DNA of 64,000 bases from Terrimesophilobacter bigeumensis (GTDB taxonomy: Bacteria > Actinomycetota > Actinomycetes > Actinomycetales > Microbacteriaceae). Shown piece by piece: positions 34,581 through 42,028 of this stretch (positions are counted from its first letter, which is position 1; each line of letters begins with the position of its first letter). The translations under genes and the position numbers were made by a program. Below the pieces are notes generated by a model. It did not search any database, had not been told where the DNA came from, and was given only the letters and a program-made list of their open reading frames with translations. The DNA is taken from positions 62,001 through 126,000 of the forward strand of contig NZ_BAABAE010000004.1 of the NCBI RefSeq assembly GCF_039537265.1, in the 5' to 3' direction.

Positions 34581-35303
34581 GTGGTCACGTTGTTCCCCCG
34601 TCGCAAGCGGCGCTCCTCGCTCTCGCGGGGCCGATCACGGCATCCGAACCCCGACCAGGTGGTCAACCGGGTGGGGCTGAGCGAGCTCACACCCGACCTG
34701 CCGCACTTCCTCGGCCAGGCCGCATACCTGCAGCTCTCCTTCTTCGAGGGGCTCTCCCGGGCGGTCACGACTGCGCCGTCGACCGCATCCAAGGAGGCGG
34801 TCAGCCGGGTCGCCGCGATCGCTCTCGGTCGGCACCACGAGCTCGTCGCGGAGCTCGAGCGCGAGGGTGAGTCGCCGAGCGAGGCCATGGAGCCCTTCGT
34901 CGGTCCGATCGACGCCTTCCAGCTGAGGACGCGCGGCAGCGACTGGTTCGAGGCGCTGCTCGGCTACTACGTGGCGTCCGGCATCCTCGACGACGCTTTC
35001 GCCGGTATCGCCGAGGGGCTCTCCGACGACTACGCCGAACGCATCGCCCGCCTCCTCTCGAATGAGGTCGCCCACGACATCGTCGTCGCCGAGCTGCGGG
35101 CTGCGATCGACGACAACCCGCGGCTCGCCTCGCGCCTCGCGCTCTACGGTCGGCGCCTCGTCGGCGACGTGCTGCTCGTGGCGCGTTCCGCACTCGATCT
35201 GCCGAAGGACACCGCCCCGGATGACGAACGCCTCGAGCCGGTGCTCACCGAGCTCATCGCCGCGCATACGCGACGGATGGACGACCTCGGCCTCACCGCC
35301 TGA
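34581..35303 (+). CDS. Ferritin-like-fold protein
   Basis: A 240-residue all-helical protein of the actinobacterial ferritin-like-fold family found beside DEAD-box genes. Helical pairs LGQAAYLQLSFFEGLSRAV, AAIALGRHHELVAELERE, WFEALLGYYVASGILDDAF and LLSNEVAHDIVVAEL contain Glu and His residues that could form a di-iron site (E.RHH; NEVAHD). The N-terminus is a basic tail. No substrate is known; an oxygenase- or hydroxylase-like role related to RNA modification has only neighbourhood support. Confidence 0.75.
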   Translation: MVTLFPRRKRRSSLSRGRSRHPNPDQVVNRVGLSELTPDLPHFLGQAAYLQLSFFEGLSRAVTTAPSTASKEAVSRVAAIALGRHHELVAELEREGESPSEAMEPFVGPIDAFQLRTRGSDWFEALLGYYVASGILDDAFAGIAEGLSDDYAERIARLLSNEVAHDIVVAELRAAIDDNPRLASRLALYGRRLVGDVLLVARSALDLPKDTAPDDERLEPVLTELIAAHTRRMDDLGLTA

Positions 35304-35341
35304 TCCGGCCAGGCCGACCATGATCCCGGCCCTCGAGTTGC

Positions 35342-35347
35342 GATAAT
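35342..35347 (+). promoter_or_regulatory. Leaderless promoter -10 box, histidine kinase
   Basis: GATAAT, 6 bases, ATG at 35354. Confidence 0.55.
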
Positions 35348-35353
35348 GGGACG

Positions 35354-36844
35354 ATGTCGCGACAACGCGATCCGCGAAGGCGGATGATCGGGCGCGATAC
35401 CGGCCGGCGCAGAGGCTTCTCGGTTCGCTCCCGGATCATCGTGGCGATTCTCGCTGCGACGGCGATCGGACTCGCGGCGTCGGGAACCGCCTCCTACCTC
35501 GTGCAGCGCCAGCGTGTTCTCGCCTCGGTCGACGAACAGCTGTTGCAGACCGTGGTCGAGTTGAAGGCCGTCGCTTCGGAGGCCGATTCGTCCACGACTC
35601 CCGATACGGTCGAAACCATACTCCGTGCGGCGATGCAGCAACTGGTCCCGTCTCCGGATGAGAGCGTGCTCGGCCTGATCGACGGAAGTCCGGCATTGAT
35701 CCCCTCGATCTCGCTTCCGTTCCGAATCGACGCGGATCCGCTGCTCCTGAAGCGCATCACCACGGAGGCGCATCCGACCAGCGTCGTCATGGGCACGGCC
35801 CACTCCGAGGCGGGAACGCTGCGGTACATCATCATCCCGGTCTCGTTCGACGGCGACCCGCACGAGGGACTGTACGTCGCCGCCATCAACCTGGATGCCG
35901 TGCTCACCGACGTACTGGACTCGTTCGGGACCTTCCTCGTCGTCGCTCTCATCGCACTGCTGCTCATCGGACTCGTCGTCTGGCTCGTCGCGGGCCGGCT
36001 GCTGCGGCCGATCCGCCTCCTGCGCCGGGCGGCGGCGGAGAACACGGCGATGAACCTCTCCGGGCGGATCCCCGTCACCGGCCGGGACGACCTCTCGGAG
36101 CTGACGGAGACGATCAACAGGATGTTCGAGAGACTCGAGGAGGCGTTCTCCAGTCAGCGCCGGCTGATCGACGATGTGGGGCATGAACTGAAGACCCCGA
36201 TCACGATCATCCGCGGGCACCTCGAGCTCCTCGACTCGGAGAAACGGGACGACGTCGACGCCGTGAAGGCCCTGGCCATCGACGAACTCGACCGGATGAG
36301 CGTCCTGGTCTCCCAGATCTCCCTGCTGGCGGAGTCGGGGACGCCCCAGTTCATCGACCGGCACGAGACCGACCTCGACGCGTTGACGAGTGCCGTCGTG
36401 ACGAAGGCGAGCGCCCTCGACCCGGCGCGCGAATGGGTGGTCGAGTCCCGGGCGACGGGGACGGCGCTCGTCGACACGGGGCGCCTCACCCAGGCGTGGC
36501 TTCAACTGGCCGGCAACGCGGCGAAGTATTCGACCGAAGGCACCACCATCTCGCTGGGGAGCAAGCGGGAGACGATACGGACCGGCGAGTGGCTGCTGCT
36601 CTTCGTTCGCGACGTCGGACCAGGGATTCCCGTCGATGCGCAGGGTGAGATCTTCGAGCGGTTCCATCGACTCGAGGCGAGTAGGGGTTCGGATGGCTCC
36701 GGCCTCGGTCTCGCCATCGTGTCGGCGATCGCTGCCGCGCACGGTGGCACGGTTACGCTGGCGAGTGCCGAGGGCGAAGGGTCGTTGTTCACGATCCGGA
36801 TTCCGATCGAGCCCTCGCCGCAAGAGGATGAGGACGGGCAATGA
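35354..36844 (+). CDS. Two-component sensor histidine kinase
   Basis: A 496-residue membrane kinase. Helix 1 is at about 27-48, an external sensor of about 140 residues follows, helix 2 is at 193-217, and HAMP runs to 268. The phospho-acceptor H277 is in DVGHELKTPITI. The ATPase domain has LAGNAAKYS (N box), DVGPGIP (G1) and GSGLGLAIV (G2). The external domain matches no ligand family I recognise. The kinase gene precedes the regulator, with a 4-base overlap (ATGA). The start follows a leaderless-type -10 box. Confidence 0.93.
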   Translation: MSRQRDPRRRMIGRDTGRRRGFSVRSRIIVAILAATAIGLAASGTASYLVQRQRVLASVDEQLLQTVVELKAVASEADSSTTPDTVETILRAAMQQLVPSPDESVLGLIDGSPALIPSISLPFRIDADPLLLKRITTEAHPTSVVMGTAHSEAGTLRYIIIPVSFDGDPHEGLYVAAINLDAVLTDVLDSFGTFLVVALIALLLIGLVVWLVAGRLLRPIRLLRRAAAENTAMNLSGRIPVTGRDDLSELTETINRMFERLEEAFSSQRRLIDDVGHELKTPITIIRGHLELLDSEKRDDVDAVKALAIDELDRMSVLVSQISLLAESGTPQFIDRHETDLDALTSAVVTKASALDPAREWVVESRATGTALVDTGRLTQAWLQLAGNAAKYSTEGTTISLGSKRETIRTGEWLLLFVRDVGPGIPVDAQGEIFERFHRLEASRGSDGSGLGLAIVSAIAAAHGGTVTLASAEGEGSLFTIRIPIEPSPQEDEDGQ

Positions 36845-37497
36845 CGCGAATACTGGTCGCCGAGGACGAGACGCGCATTTCCGCGTTCGTCGAGAAGGGG
36901 CTTCGCGCGGCGGGGTTCGCCGTCGCGACGGCGTCGGACGGCCACTCGGCACTGGCCGAGGTCAGGACCGGCCAGTACGCCCTCATGATCCTCGACATCG
37001 GGATACCCGGCCTGGGCGGATTCGAGATCCTGGAGACTCTCCGGGGCGAGGGGAACGGGATCGCCGTCATCATCCTGACGGCCCGCGACTCCGCCATGGA
37101 CACCGTACGCGGCCTGGAGGGCGGTGCCAACGACTACATGGCGAAACCGTTCCGGTTCGACGAACTGCTGGCGCGCGTTCGGCTCCGGTTGAAGGAGGCC
37201 CAGCCCCAGCAGGCGGAGTCCCTCCTGGCCGGCGGCCTCGAACTCGACGTGCGCACCCGCCGGATCCTCGTGGATGGTGCCCCGGTGGCCCTCTCGGCGA
37301 GGGAGTTCGCCCTCGCCGAGGAGTTCATCCGTCACAGGGACCAGGTGCTGAGTCGGGAGCAGTTGCTGAGTCGCGTGTGGGGACTGGACTTCGATCCCGG
37401 GTCGAATCTGGTCGAGGTCTACGTACGGTACCTGCGGGCGAAGATCGGCGCCGAACGCATCGAGACGGTGCGGGGCATGGGCTACCGGTTAATCTGA
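36841..37497 (+). CDS. OmpR/PhoB-family response regulator
   Basis: A 218-residue response regulator. The receiver domain has the acidic pocket at E8-D9, phospho-acceptor D52 (LMILDIGIPG), T/A switch residues and the conserved lysine in YMAKPF. The C-terminal winged helix runs to about residue 218 (LSAREFALAEEFIRH; VEVYVRYLRAKIG; TVRGMGYRL). It is translationally coupled to the kinase. The secreted-protein gene next door, with tandem GGATGAG sites upstream, is the most obvious local target. The transcript ends at a strong hairpin. Confidence 0.95.
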   Translation: MTRILVAEDETRISAFVEKGLRAAGFAVATASDGHSALAEVRTGQYALMILDIGIPGLGGFEILETLRGEGNGIAVIILTARDSAMDTVRGLEGGANDYMAKPFRFDELLARVRLRLKEAQPQQAESLLAGGLELDVRTRRILVDGAPVALSAREFALAEEFIRHRDQVLSREQLLSRVWGLDFDPGSNLVEVYVRYLRAKIGAERIETVRGMGYRLI

Positions 37498-37500
37498 AAC

Positions 37501-37539
37501 GGCCAGGGAACGCTTCACCCGAAGAGGCGTTCCCTGGCC
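37501..37539. terminator. Strong hairpin between convergent response regulator and secreted-protein genes
   Basis: A perfect 13-bp stem (GGCCAGGGAACGC with its complement at 37527-37539) around a 13-base loop. It serves both strands. No T-run follows. Confidence 0.75.
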
Positions 37540-37576
37540 TGCTCTGCTGGCGCTTAGCGCGGCAGAACTTCTTTGA

Positions 37577-38032
37577 TCAGCGGGTCTCGGCGTGCGCCTC
37601 ACCCTGAACCGAGACTGCGCTGCCGGGCGTCACGACCTCGACGCCGGCATTCTCGTGGGCCCAGGCGCTGACCTCTTCGCCGGTTGTGCTGCCCTTGACG
37701 GTCGAGGCGTCCTTGGAGGCCTCCTGAGGAGCGGTCGGCGTGGCGGATTCGCCCTCGTCGGTGGTCGCATCCTGCTCCCCTTCCACCGTCGCGTCGGTGC
37801 TCGTCCCGAACAGCCCCCTGGCGTTCGCGTTGGCGTGCATCCTGGCGGTCTCGCTGGCGTGCAGCGATGCCGGTCCGATGCCATCCACCTTGAGCACCTG
37901 GCCCGGTGCGTCGGACACGGTCAACGAGCCGCTCGCGGCCCAGGCGCCACCGGCGGCGAGGGCGACACCGAGGATGCTCGCAGCACCCGTCATGATGAGC
38001 TTTGCGGACTTGTTCAACATGTTCTCACTCAC
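37577..38032 (-). CDS. Small secreted protein next to the two-component system
   Basis: A 151-residue protein not matched to a family. The N-terminal signal sequence (SAKLIMTGAASILGVALAAGGAWA) has an AWA-A cleavage site near residue 32 and no lipobox. The mature protein is low-complexity and rich in Ala, Thr, Glu and Ser, typical of an unfolded cell-envelope protein. GTG 38032 is used; ATG 38020 is possible. It converges on the response-regulator gene, and its upstream region holds dyad and direct repeats, so it may be the output or accessory sensor of the kinase. Function unknown. Confidence 0.7.
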   Translation of the reverse strand: MSENMLNKSAKLIMTGAASILGVALAAGGAWAASGSLTVSDAPGQVLKVDGIGPASLHASETARMHANANARGLFGTSTDATVEGEQDATTDEGESATPTAPQEASKDASTVKGSTTGEEVSAWAHENAGVEVVTPGSAVSVQGEAHAETR

Positions 38033-38079
38033 TTTCCCGCAACCCGGTTCCGAGTTGCTTCATTCAGGTTCGCAACCCC

Positions 38080-38121
38080 GGATGAGGTGATCACGAGAAC
38101 TGGATGAGAAAGTTCTCATCC
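38080..38121. promoter_or_regulatory. Tandem GGATGAG sites and palindrome upstream of the secreted-protein gene
   Basis: GGATGAG recurs at 38080 and 38102, 22 bases apart (two helical turns). The second copy begins a perfect dyad GGATGAGAA-AG-TTCTCATCC (38102-38121). The layout suits an OmpR-family regulator. It lies 48-90 bases upstream of the GTG at 38032. Confidence 0.5.
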
Positions 38122-38129
38122 GTTGCGGG

Positions 38130-38420
38130 TCAGGGTCGGCTGAGCCGATCGAAGAGCGCCACATCGCGGTGCCTGCGGCGCGGGGCGAGGATGAGTGCGG
38201 TCGCGATCGCGAGAACGCCGCCGGCGACGAGGCTCGCCCACCAGATCCAGCCGCCGTCGAAGGTCCAGCCGATCCAGGTGAGGCCAGCCCAGACCGCGGC
38301 GGCGACGGCTGCGCTCACGGCGGGGAGGACGGCACTGCCGTAGGTGTCGCGTCCCGGGAGGAGGTAGCGCAGGCCGAGGCCGACGAGGGCGGCGCCGAGA
38401 ACGACGAAGAGGAGTTCCAT
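38130..38420 (-). CDS. Small three-helix membrane protein
   Basis: A 96-residue protein with three predicted membrane helices (about 3-20, 30-50, 58-80) and a basic cytoplasmic tail (RRRHRDVALFDRL). Family not recognised. Its ATG shares one base with the stop of the DUF3107 gene (TGATG), so it is co-translated with it. Actinobacterial DUF3107 genes often have small membrane neighbours. No functional clue beyond that. Confidence 0.75.
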   Translation of the reverse strand: MELLFVVLGAALVGLGLRYLLPGRDTYGSAVLPAVSAAVAAAVWAGLTWIGWTFDGGWIWWASLVAGGVLAIATALILAPRRRHRDVALFDRLSRP

Positions 38421-38644
38421 CAGGCGACGAACCCGACGCGACGGGAGGACTCCGAGCCGACCTCGATGTAGGCGAAGGTGTCGACGGGGACGAGGAACAC
38501 CCGCCCCTTGTCGTCGACGAGCCTGATGAACTTCGCGTCGCTCTCCAGGGCGGTGGCCACGACCTTCTCGATGTCGGCTGCCGACTGGTCGGACTCGAAA
38601 CTCAGCTCACGGGGGCTGTTGATGATGCCAATGCGAATGTCCAC
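38420..38644 (-). CDS. DUF3107 small protein
   Basis: A 74-residue protein matching the actinobacterial DUF3107 family over its full length (MDIRIGIINSPRELSFESDQSA...LVDDKGRVFLVP). Function unknown; it is a compact alpha/beta domain without export signal. GTG at 38644 is placed by a -10 box 6 bases upstream. It is divergent from adnA and heads a two-gene operon with the small membrane protein. Confidence 0.9.
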   Translation of the reverse strand: MDIRIGIINSPRELSFESDQSAADIEKVVATALESDAKFIRLVDDKGRVFLVPVDTFAYIEVGSESSRRVGFVA

Positions 38645-38650
38645 GAGCCC

Positions 38651-38656
38651 AGATTA
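38651..38656 (-). promoter_or_regulatory. Leaderless promoter -10 box, DUF3107
   Basis: Minus-strand TAATCT, 6 bases, GTG at 38644. Confidence 0.6.
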
Positions 38657-38760
38657 CGGCAGAACGCGATGGCCGGTCGGCTCGTTCGTCAGGAGCGGAC
38701 AGGTACCGCGCCGCCGGGGCATCTCTCTCGTGCCCTCGCCGGGTTGTCCGCGGCGTGGGA

Positions 38761-38766
38761 TAGTTT
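38761..38766 (+). promoter_or_regulatory. Leaderless promoter -10 box, adnA
   Basis: TAGTTT, 7 bases, GTG at 38774. It fixes the start; the frame stays open further upstream without a better signal. Confidence 0.55.
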
Positions 38767-38773
38767 GACTCTC

Positions 38774-41700
38774 GTGACGGTCAAGGGGTTCGCGCGCAGG
38801 TCCGGGGCCACGCCGGTGCCGAGCCTCGATGCCGCCCAGCGGGCGGTCATCGACCTGCCGGATGCGGCATCCGCGGTCGTCGTGGGCGCTCCGGGAACCG
38901 GCAAGACGACGGCCGTCGTCGAGCTCGTCGCCGACCGGGTGTTCGCGCGGGGGTGGGCCCCTGGCGAGCTCGTCGTCATCGGGCAGAGCCGATCGACGGC
39001 GACCGCATTGCGGGACCGTCTGGCCCTGCGCCTCGCGGTGCCCACCGAAGGGCCGCTCGCACGCACGATCGCCTCGCTCGCCTTCGAGATCGTCTCCTTC
39101 TCGCGTCGCGCTGCCGGGCTCGCCCCGCCACGACTGCTCACCGGCGGCGACCAGGACAGCGATATCGCGCAGCTGCTCTCCGGACACATCGAGGACGGGA
39201 CCGGTCCCGACTGGCCGGAGCCGCTCGGCGCCGACGTGCGCGCACTGCGCGGCTTTCGGACCGAACTGCGCGAGACCATGATGCGGGCGACCGAATACGG
39301 CCTCGACCCGGCGCGACTGCGACAACTCGCCGCGCGGCACGGGCGGCCGGAGTGGGCAGCGCTCGCCGACTTCCACGCCGAGTACCTGCAGGTCATGGCC
39401 GAGCTGCGCCCTGACCAGCTGGATGCCGCCGAGCTCACCTCTGTCGCCCGCCGGTCGATCGAGGCAGGGGCGGTCCCGGAATCGACATCCCGGCTGCGGC
39501 TCGTCATCGTCGACGACCTGCAGGAGGCGACCGAGGCGACCGTCTCGATGCTGCGGGCCCTCGCCGTGCAGGGTGCGAGCGTCATCGCGTTCGGGAACCC
39601 GGATGTCGCGGCGAACGCCTTCCGGGGCGGCGAACCGGATGTCGTCGGGCGCTTCGGACCTGCGCTCGGCATCGACGGGGTGCGCACCATGCACCTGACG
39701 ACGTCGCATCGGCAGGGCGCAGTGCTCCTCGGTCTCACCGACGCTGTGACGGATCGGATCGGGACGGCGGGGATCGTCGGGCACCGGCATCCAGAGGCGC
39801 CGGGCCCGTCGCACGCTCAGGGGGACGGCCGGGTCGAGACGATCACCGGTTCCACCCCGGCGCGGCTCTGGTCGGCGCTCGCGCGGCGCCTGCGCGAGCG
39901 GCACCTCGAGGACGGCACCCCGTTCGAGCGGATGGCTGTCGTTCTGCGCAGCGGCGCCCAGGTGCCGGCGGCTGCCCGTGCCCTCGCGCTCGCCGACGTC
40001 CCGACCCGCACCGCGGTGGGCGGCATCCCGCTGCGCGAGGATGTCGCCGCGCGCGCGCTCCTCACGATCGTCGACCTCGGCATCGGCCGGACGCCGCTCA
40101 CCGCGGAATCCGCCGTCGAGACACTGCTCGGCCCGTTCGGCGGCCTCGACCGGCTCGGGCTGCGCCGGCTGCGGCTCGCGCTGCGTACCGAGGAGCTCGC
40201 GGGCGATGGTCACCGCACGAGCGACGAGTTGCTCGTGGAGGCGCTCTCGGCACCGGGGCGGTTCGCGACGATCGACCATGCTGCGGCACGGACGGCCGCG
40301 AAGCTCGCGGAGACCCTGGCCGAGCTGGCCGCGCAGGCGACCGGCGGTGCGACGATCGAAGAACTGCTCTGGTTCGTCTGGGAGCGCAGCGGGCTCGCCG
40401 TCACCTGGCGGCAACAGGCGCTCGGCGCCGGCATACTGGCCGCCGAGGCGAACCGGAATCTGGACGGCATCCTCGCACTCTTCACGGCGGCGAAGCGTTT
40501 CGTCGAGCGGGAACCCGATTCGCCGGCCATGGTGTTCCTCACCGGGGTGTTCGACGCCGAGGTTCCTGAAGACACGCTTTCGCCGCAGGCGACCGCGGAT
40601 GCCGTGTTCGTCACGACGCCGAGCGGGGTGCTCGGCCTGGAGTTCGACACGGTCGTCGTCGCCGGCCTGCAGGACGGCGCATGGCCGAACCTGCGCCTGC
40701 GCGGATCGCTGCTCTATCCGGGCGAACTCGTGCGCGCCGCGAACGGGATCGACGGCGCCGCGATCGATGCCCGCCGCGAGGTGCTCGCCGATGAACTACG
40801 GATGTTCGCGCTCGCGGTCTCCAGGGCGAGCCGAGAGGTCATCCTGGCCGCGGTCGCGAACGAGGACGAGGCGACGAGCGTCTTCCTCGAGCTCGCCCCG
40901 GACGGCTCGAAGAAGACGACGGCTGCCGCGCTGCCGCCGCACTCCCTGCGTGGTCTCGTCGGCCGACTGCGGAGGGAGCTCGTGCGGGACGTCCGGCAAC
41001 CGGGCGGGCGGGGCCGGCCGGATGCTGCAACCAACGATGCCGCCGCCAACGATGCCGCCGCCAACGCTGCTGCCGCCAACGCTGCTGCCGCCAACGCTGC
41101 TGCCGCCAACGCTGCTGCCGCCAACGCTGCTGCCGCCAACGCTGCTGCCGCCAATCTGGGCCTGCTCGCGGCATCCGGTGTGCCGGGCGCGGACCCGGGG
41201 GAGTGGCACGGCGTCCTGGGGGCCTCGACCACCGGACCGCTCTATCTCGACGAGGAGGCGGTACCGGTGTCGCCGTCGAAGCTCGGCGCCTTCGAGCAGT
41301 CGCCTGTCGACTGGTTCATCGAGTCGATCTCCGGCACGCAGTCGAGCACGGCGATGGGGATCGGCACGATCGTGCACTGGGCGATGGAGACGGCGACCGC
41401 CCCCGACGTGGAGGCCGTGTGGGCCGCGATCGAGAGCCGGTGGAATGAGTTGCTCTTCGAGGCCCCCTGGCTCGCCGAACAGCAGCGGCGAGCGGCCCGA
41501 AGGCTCGCCGGAGCCGTCGCCGAGTACCTGGGCGATTTCGAGCGCGAGGGCAAGACACTCGCCGGCGCCGAGGACCGTTTCACACTCGAGGTGGGTCGTG
41601 CCCGCGTGAACGGCTCGATCGACCGGGTCGAGCGCTCGGCCGACGGGAGTGTCGTGATCGTCGACCTCAAGACGGGCGCCGCCGAGACCAGCCAGGCGGT

Positions 41701-42028
41701 CATCGACGAGTTCCCGCAGCTCGGGGCCTACCAGCTCGCCTACGCCTCCGGCGAGCTCGATACGGCACTCGACCCCTTCGGCGAGCATCACGCGGGTGGT
41801 GCCAAGCTCGTGTTCGTCAAGGAGGGTGTGCGCGGCAAGTCCTACCGGGAAGGCTTCCAGGCGCCGCTCACCGAGGAACAACTCGAGGAGTTCCGGGAGC
41901 GCATCCGCCTCGCCGCGATCGGGATGGCACTCGGCGTCTACACCGGGCCTCGCGTGCTCGACCCCTTCGGCGTCGGCGACACCGCGAAGCGGGCACTGCA
42001 CCGGGTCAGGGCGGTGTCGAGTGACTGA
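38774..42028 (+). CDS. adnA: AdnA-like UvrD/RecB-family helicase-nuclease subunit
   Basis: A 1084-residue subunit of a heterodimeric DNA-end resection machine. The Walker A is GAPGTGKT (38-45). Motif II is degenerate, VIVDDLQEAT at about 244-253, where active UvrD motors have DEYQD. The RecB-type nuclease domain is at the C-terminus (GSIDRVERS, then VIVDLKTG at about 961-968 and QLGAYQLAY). The order adnA-adnB, two UvrD-nuclease fusions in tandem, is the actinobacterial AdnAB pattern. A (NAAAA)n linker lies near residues 754-793. The stop overlaps the next start by 8 bases. Confidence 0.88.
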   Translation: MTVKGFARRSGATPVPSLDAAQRAVIDLPDAASAVVVGAPGTGKTTAVVELVADRVFARGWAPGELVVIGQSRSTATALRDRLALRLAVPTEGPLARTIASLAFEIVSFSRRAAGLAPPRLLTGGDQDSDIAQLLSGHIEDGTGPDWPEPLGADVRALRGFRTELRETMMRATEYGLDPARLRQLAARHGRPEWAALADFHAEYLQVMAELRPDQLDAAELTSVARRSIEAGAVPESTSRLRLVIVDDLQEATEATVSMLRALAVQGASVIAFGNPDVAANAFRGGEPDVVGRFGPALGIDGVRTMHLTTSHRQGAVLLGLTDAVTDRIGTAGIVGHRHPEAPGPSHAQGDGRVETITGSTPARLWSALARRLRERHLEDGTPFERMAVVLRSGAQVPAAARALALADVPTRTAVGGIPLREDVAARALLTIVDLGIGRTPLTAESAVETLLGPFGGLDRLGLRRLRLALRTEELAGDGHRTSDELLVEALSAPGRFATIDHAAARTAAKLAETLAELAAQATGGATIEELLWFVWERSGLAVTWRQQALGAGILAAEANRNLDGILALFTAAKRFVEREPDSPAMVFLTGVFDAEVPEDTLSPQATADAVFVTTPSGVLGLEFDTVVVAGLQDGAWPNLRLRGSLLYPGELVRAANGIDGAAIDARREVLADELRMFALAVSRASREVILAAVANEDEATSVFLELAPDGSKKTTAAALPPHSLRGLVGRLRRELVRDVRQPGGRGRPDAATNDAAANDAAANAAAANAAAANAAAANAAAANAAAANAAAANLGLLAASGVPGADPGEWHGVLGASTTGPLYLDEEAVPVSPSKLGAFEQSPVDWFIESISGTQSSTAMGIGTIVHWAMETATAPDVEAVWAAIESRWNELLFEAPWLAEQQRRAARRLAGAVAEYLGDFEREGKTLAGAEDRFTLEVGRARVNGSIDRVERSADGSVVIVDLKTGAAETSQAVIDEFPQLGAYQLAYASGELDTALDPFGEHHAGGAKLVFVKEGVRGKSYREGFQAPLTEEQLEEFRERIRLAAIGMALGVYTGPRVLDPFGVGDTAKRALHRVRAVSSD
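41033..41152 (+). repeat. 15-bp tandem repeat in adnA, eight copies
   Basis: Eight units of 15 bases: two of AACGATGCCGCCGCC and six of AACGCTGCTGCCGCC. They encode Asn-(Asp/Ala)-Ala-Ala-Ala repeats in frame, in the linker between the motor and nuclease parts. Confidence 0.95.

Noticed and set aside
41033..41152. CRISPR-like array
   Set aside because: Units are contiguous, 15 bases long, without spacers, and in frame within adnA.
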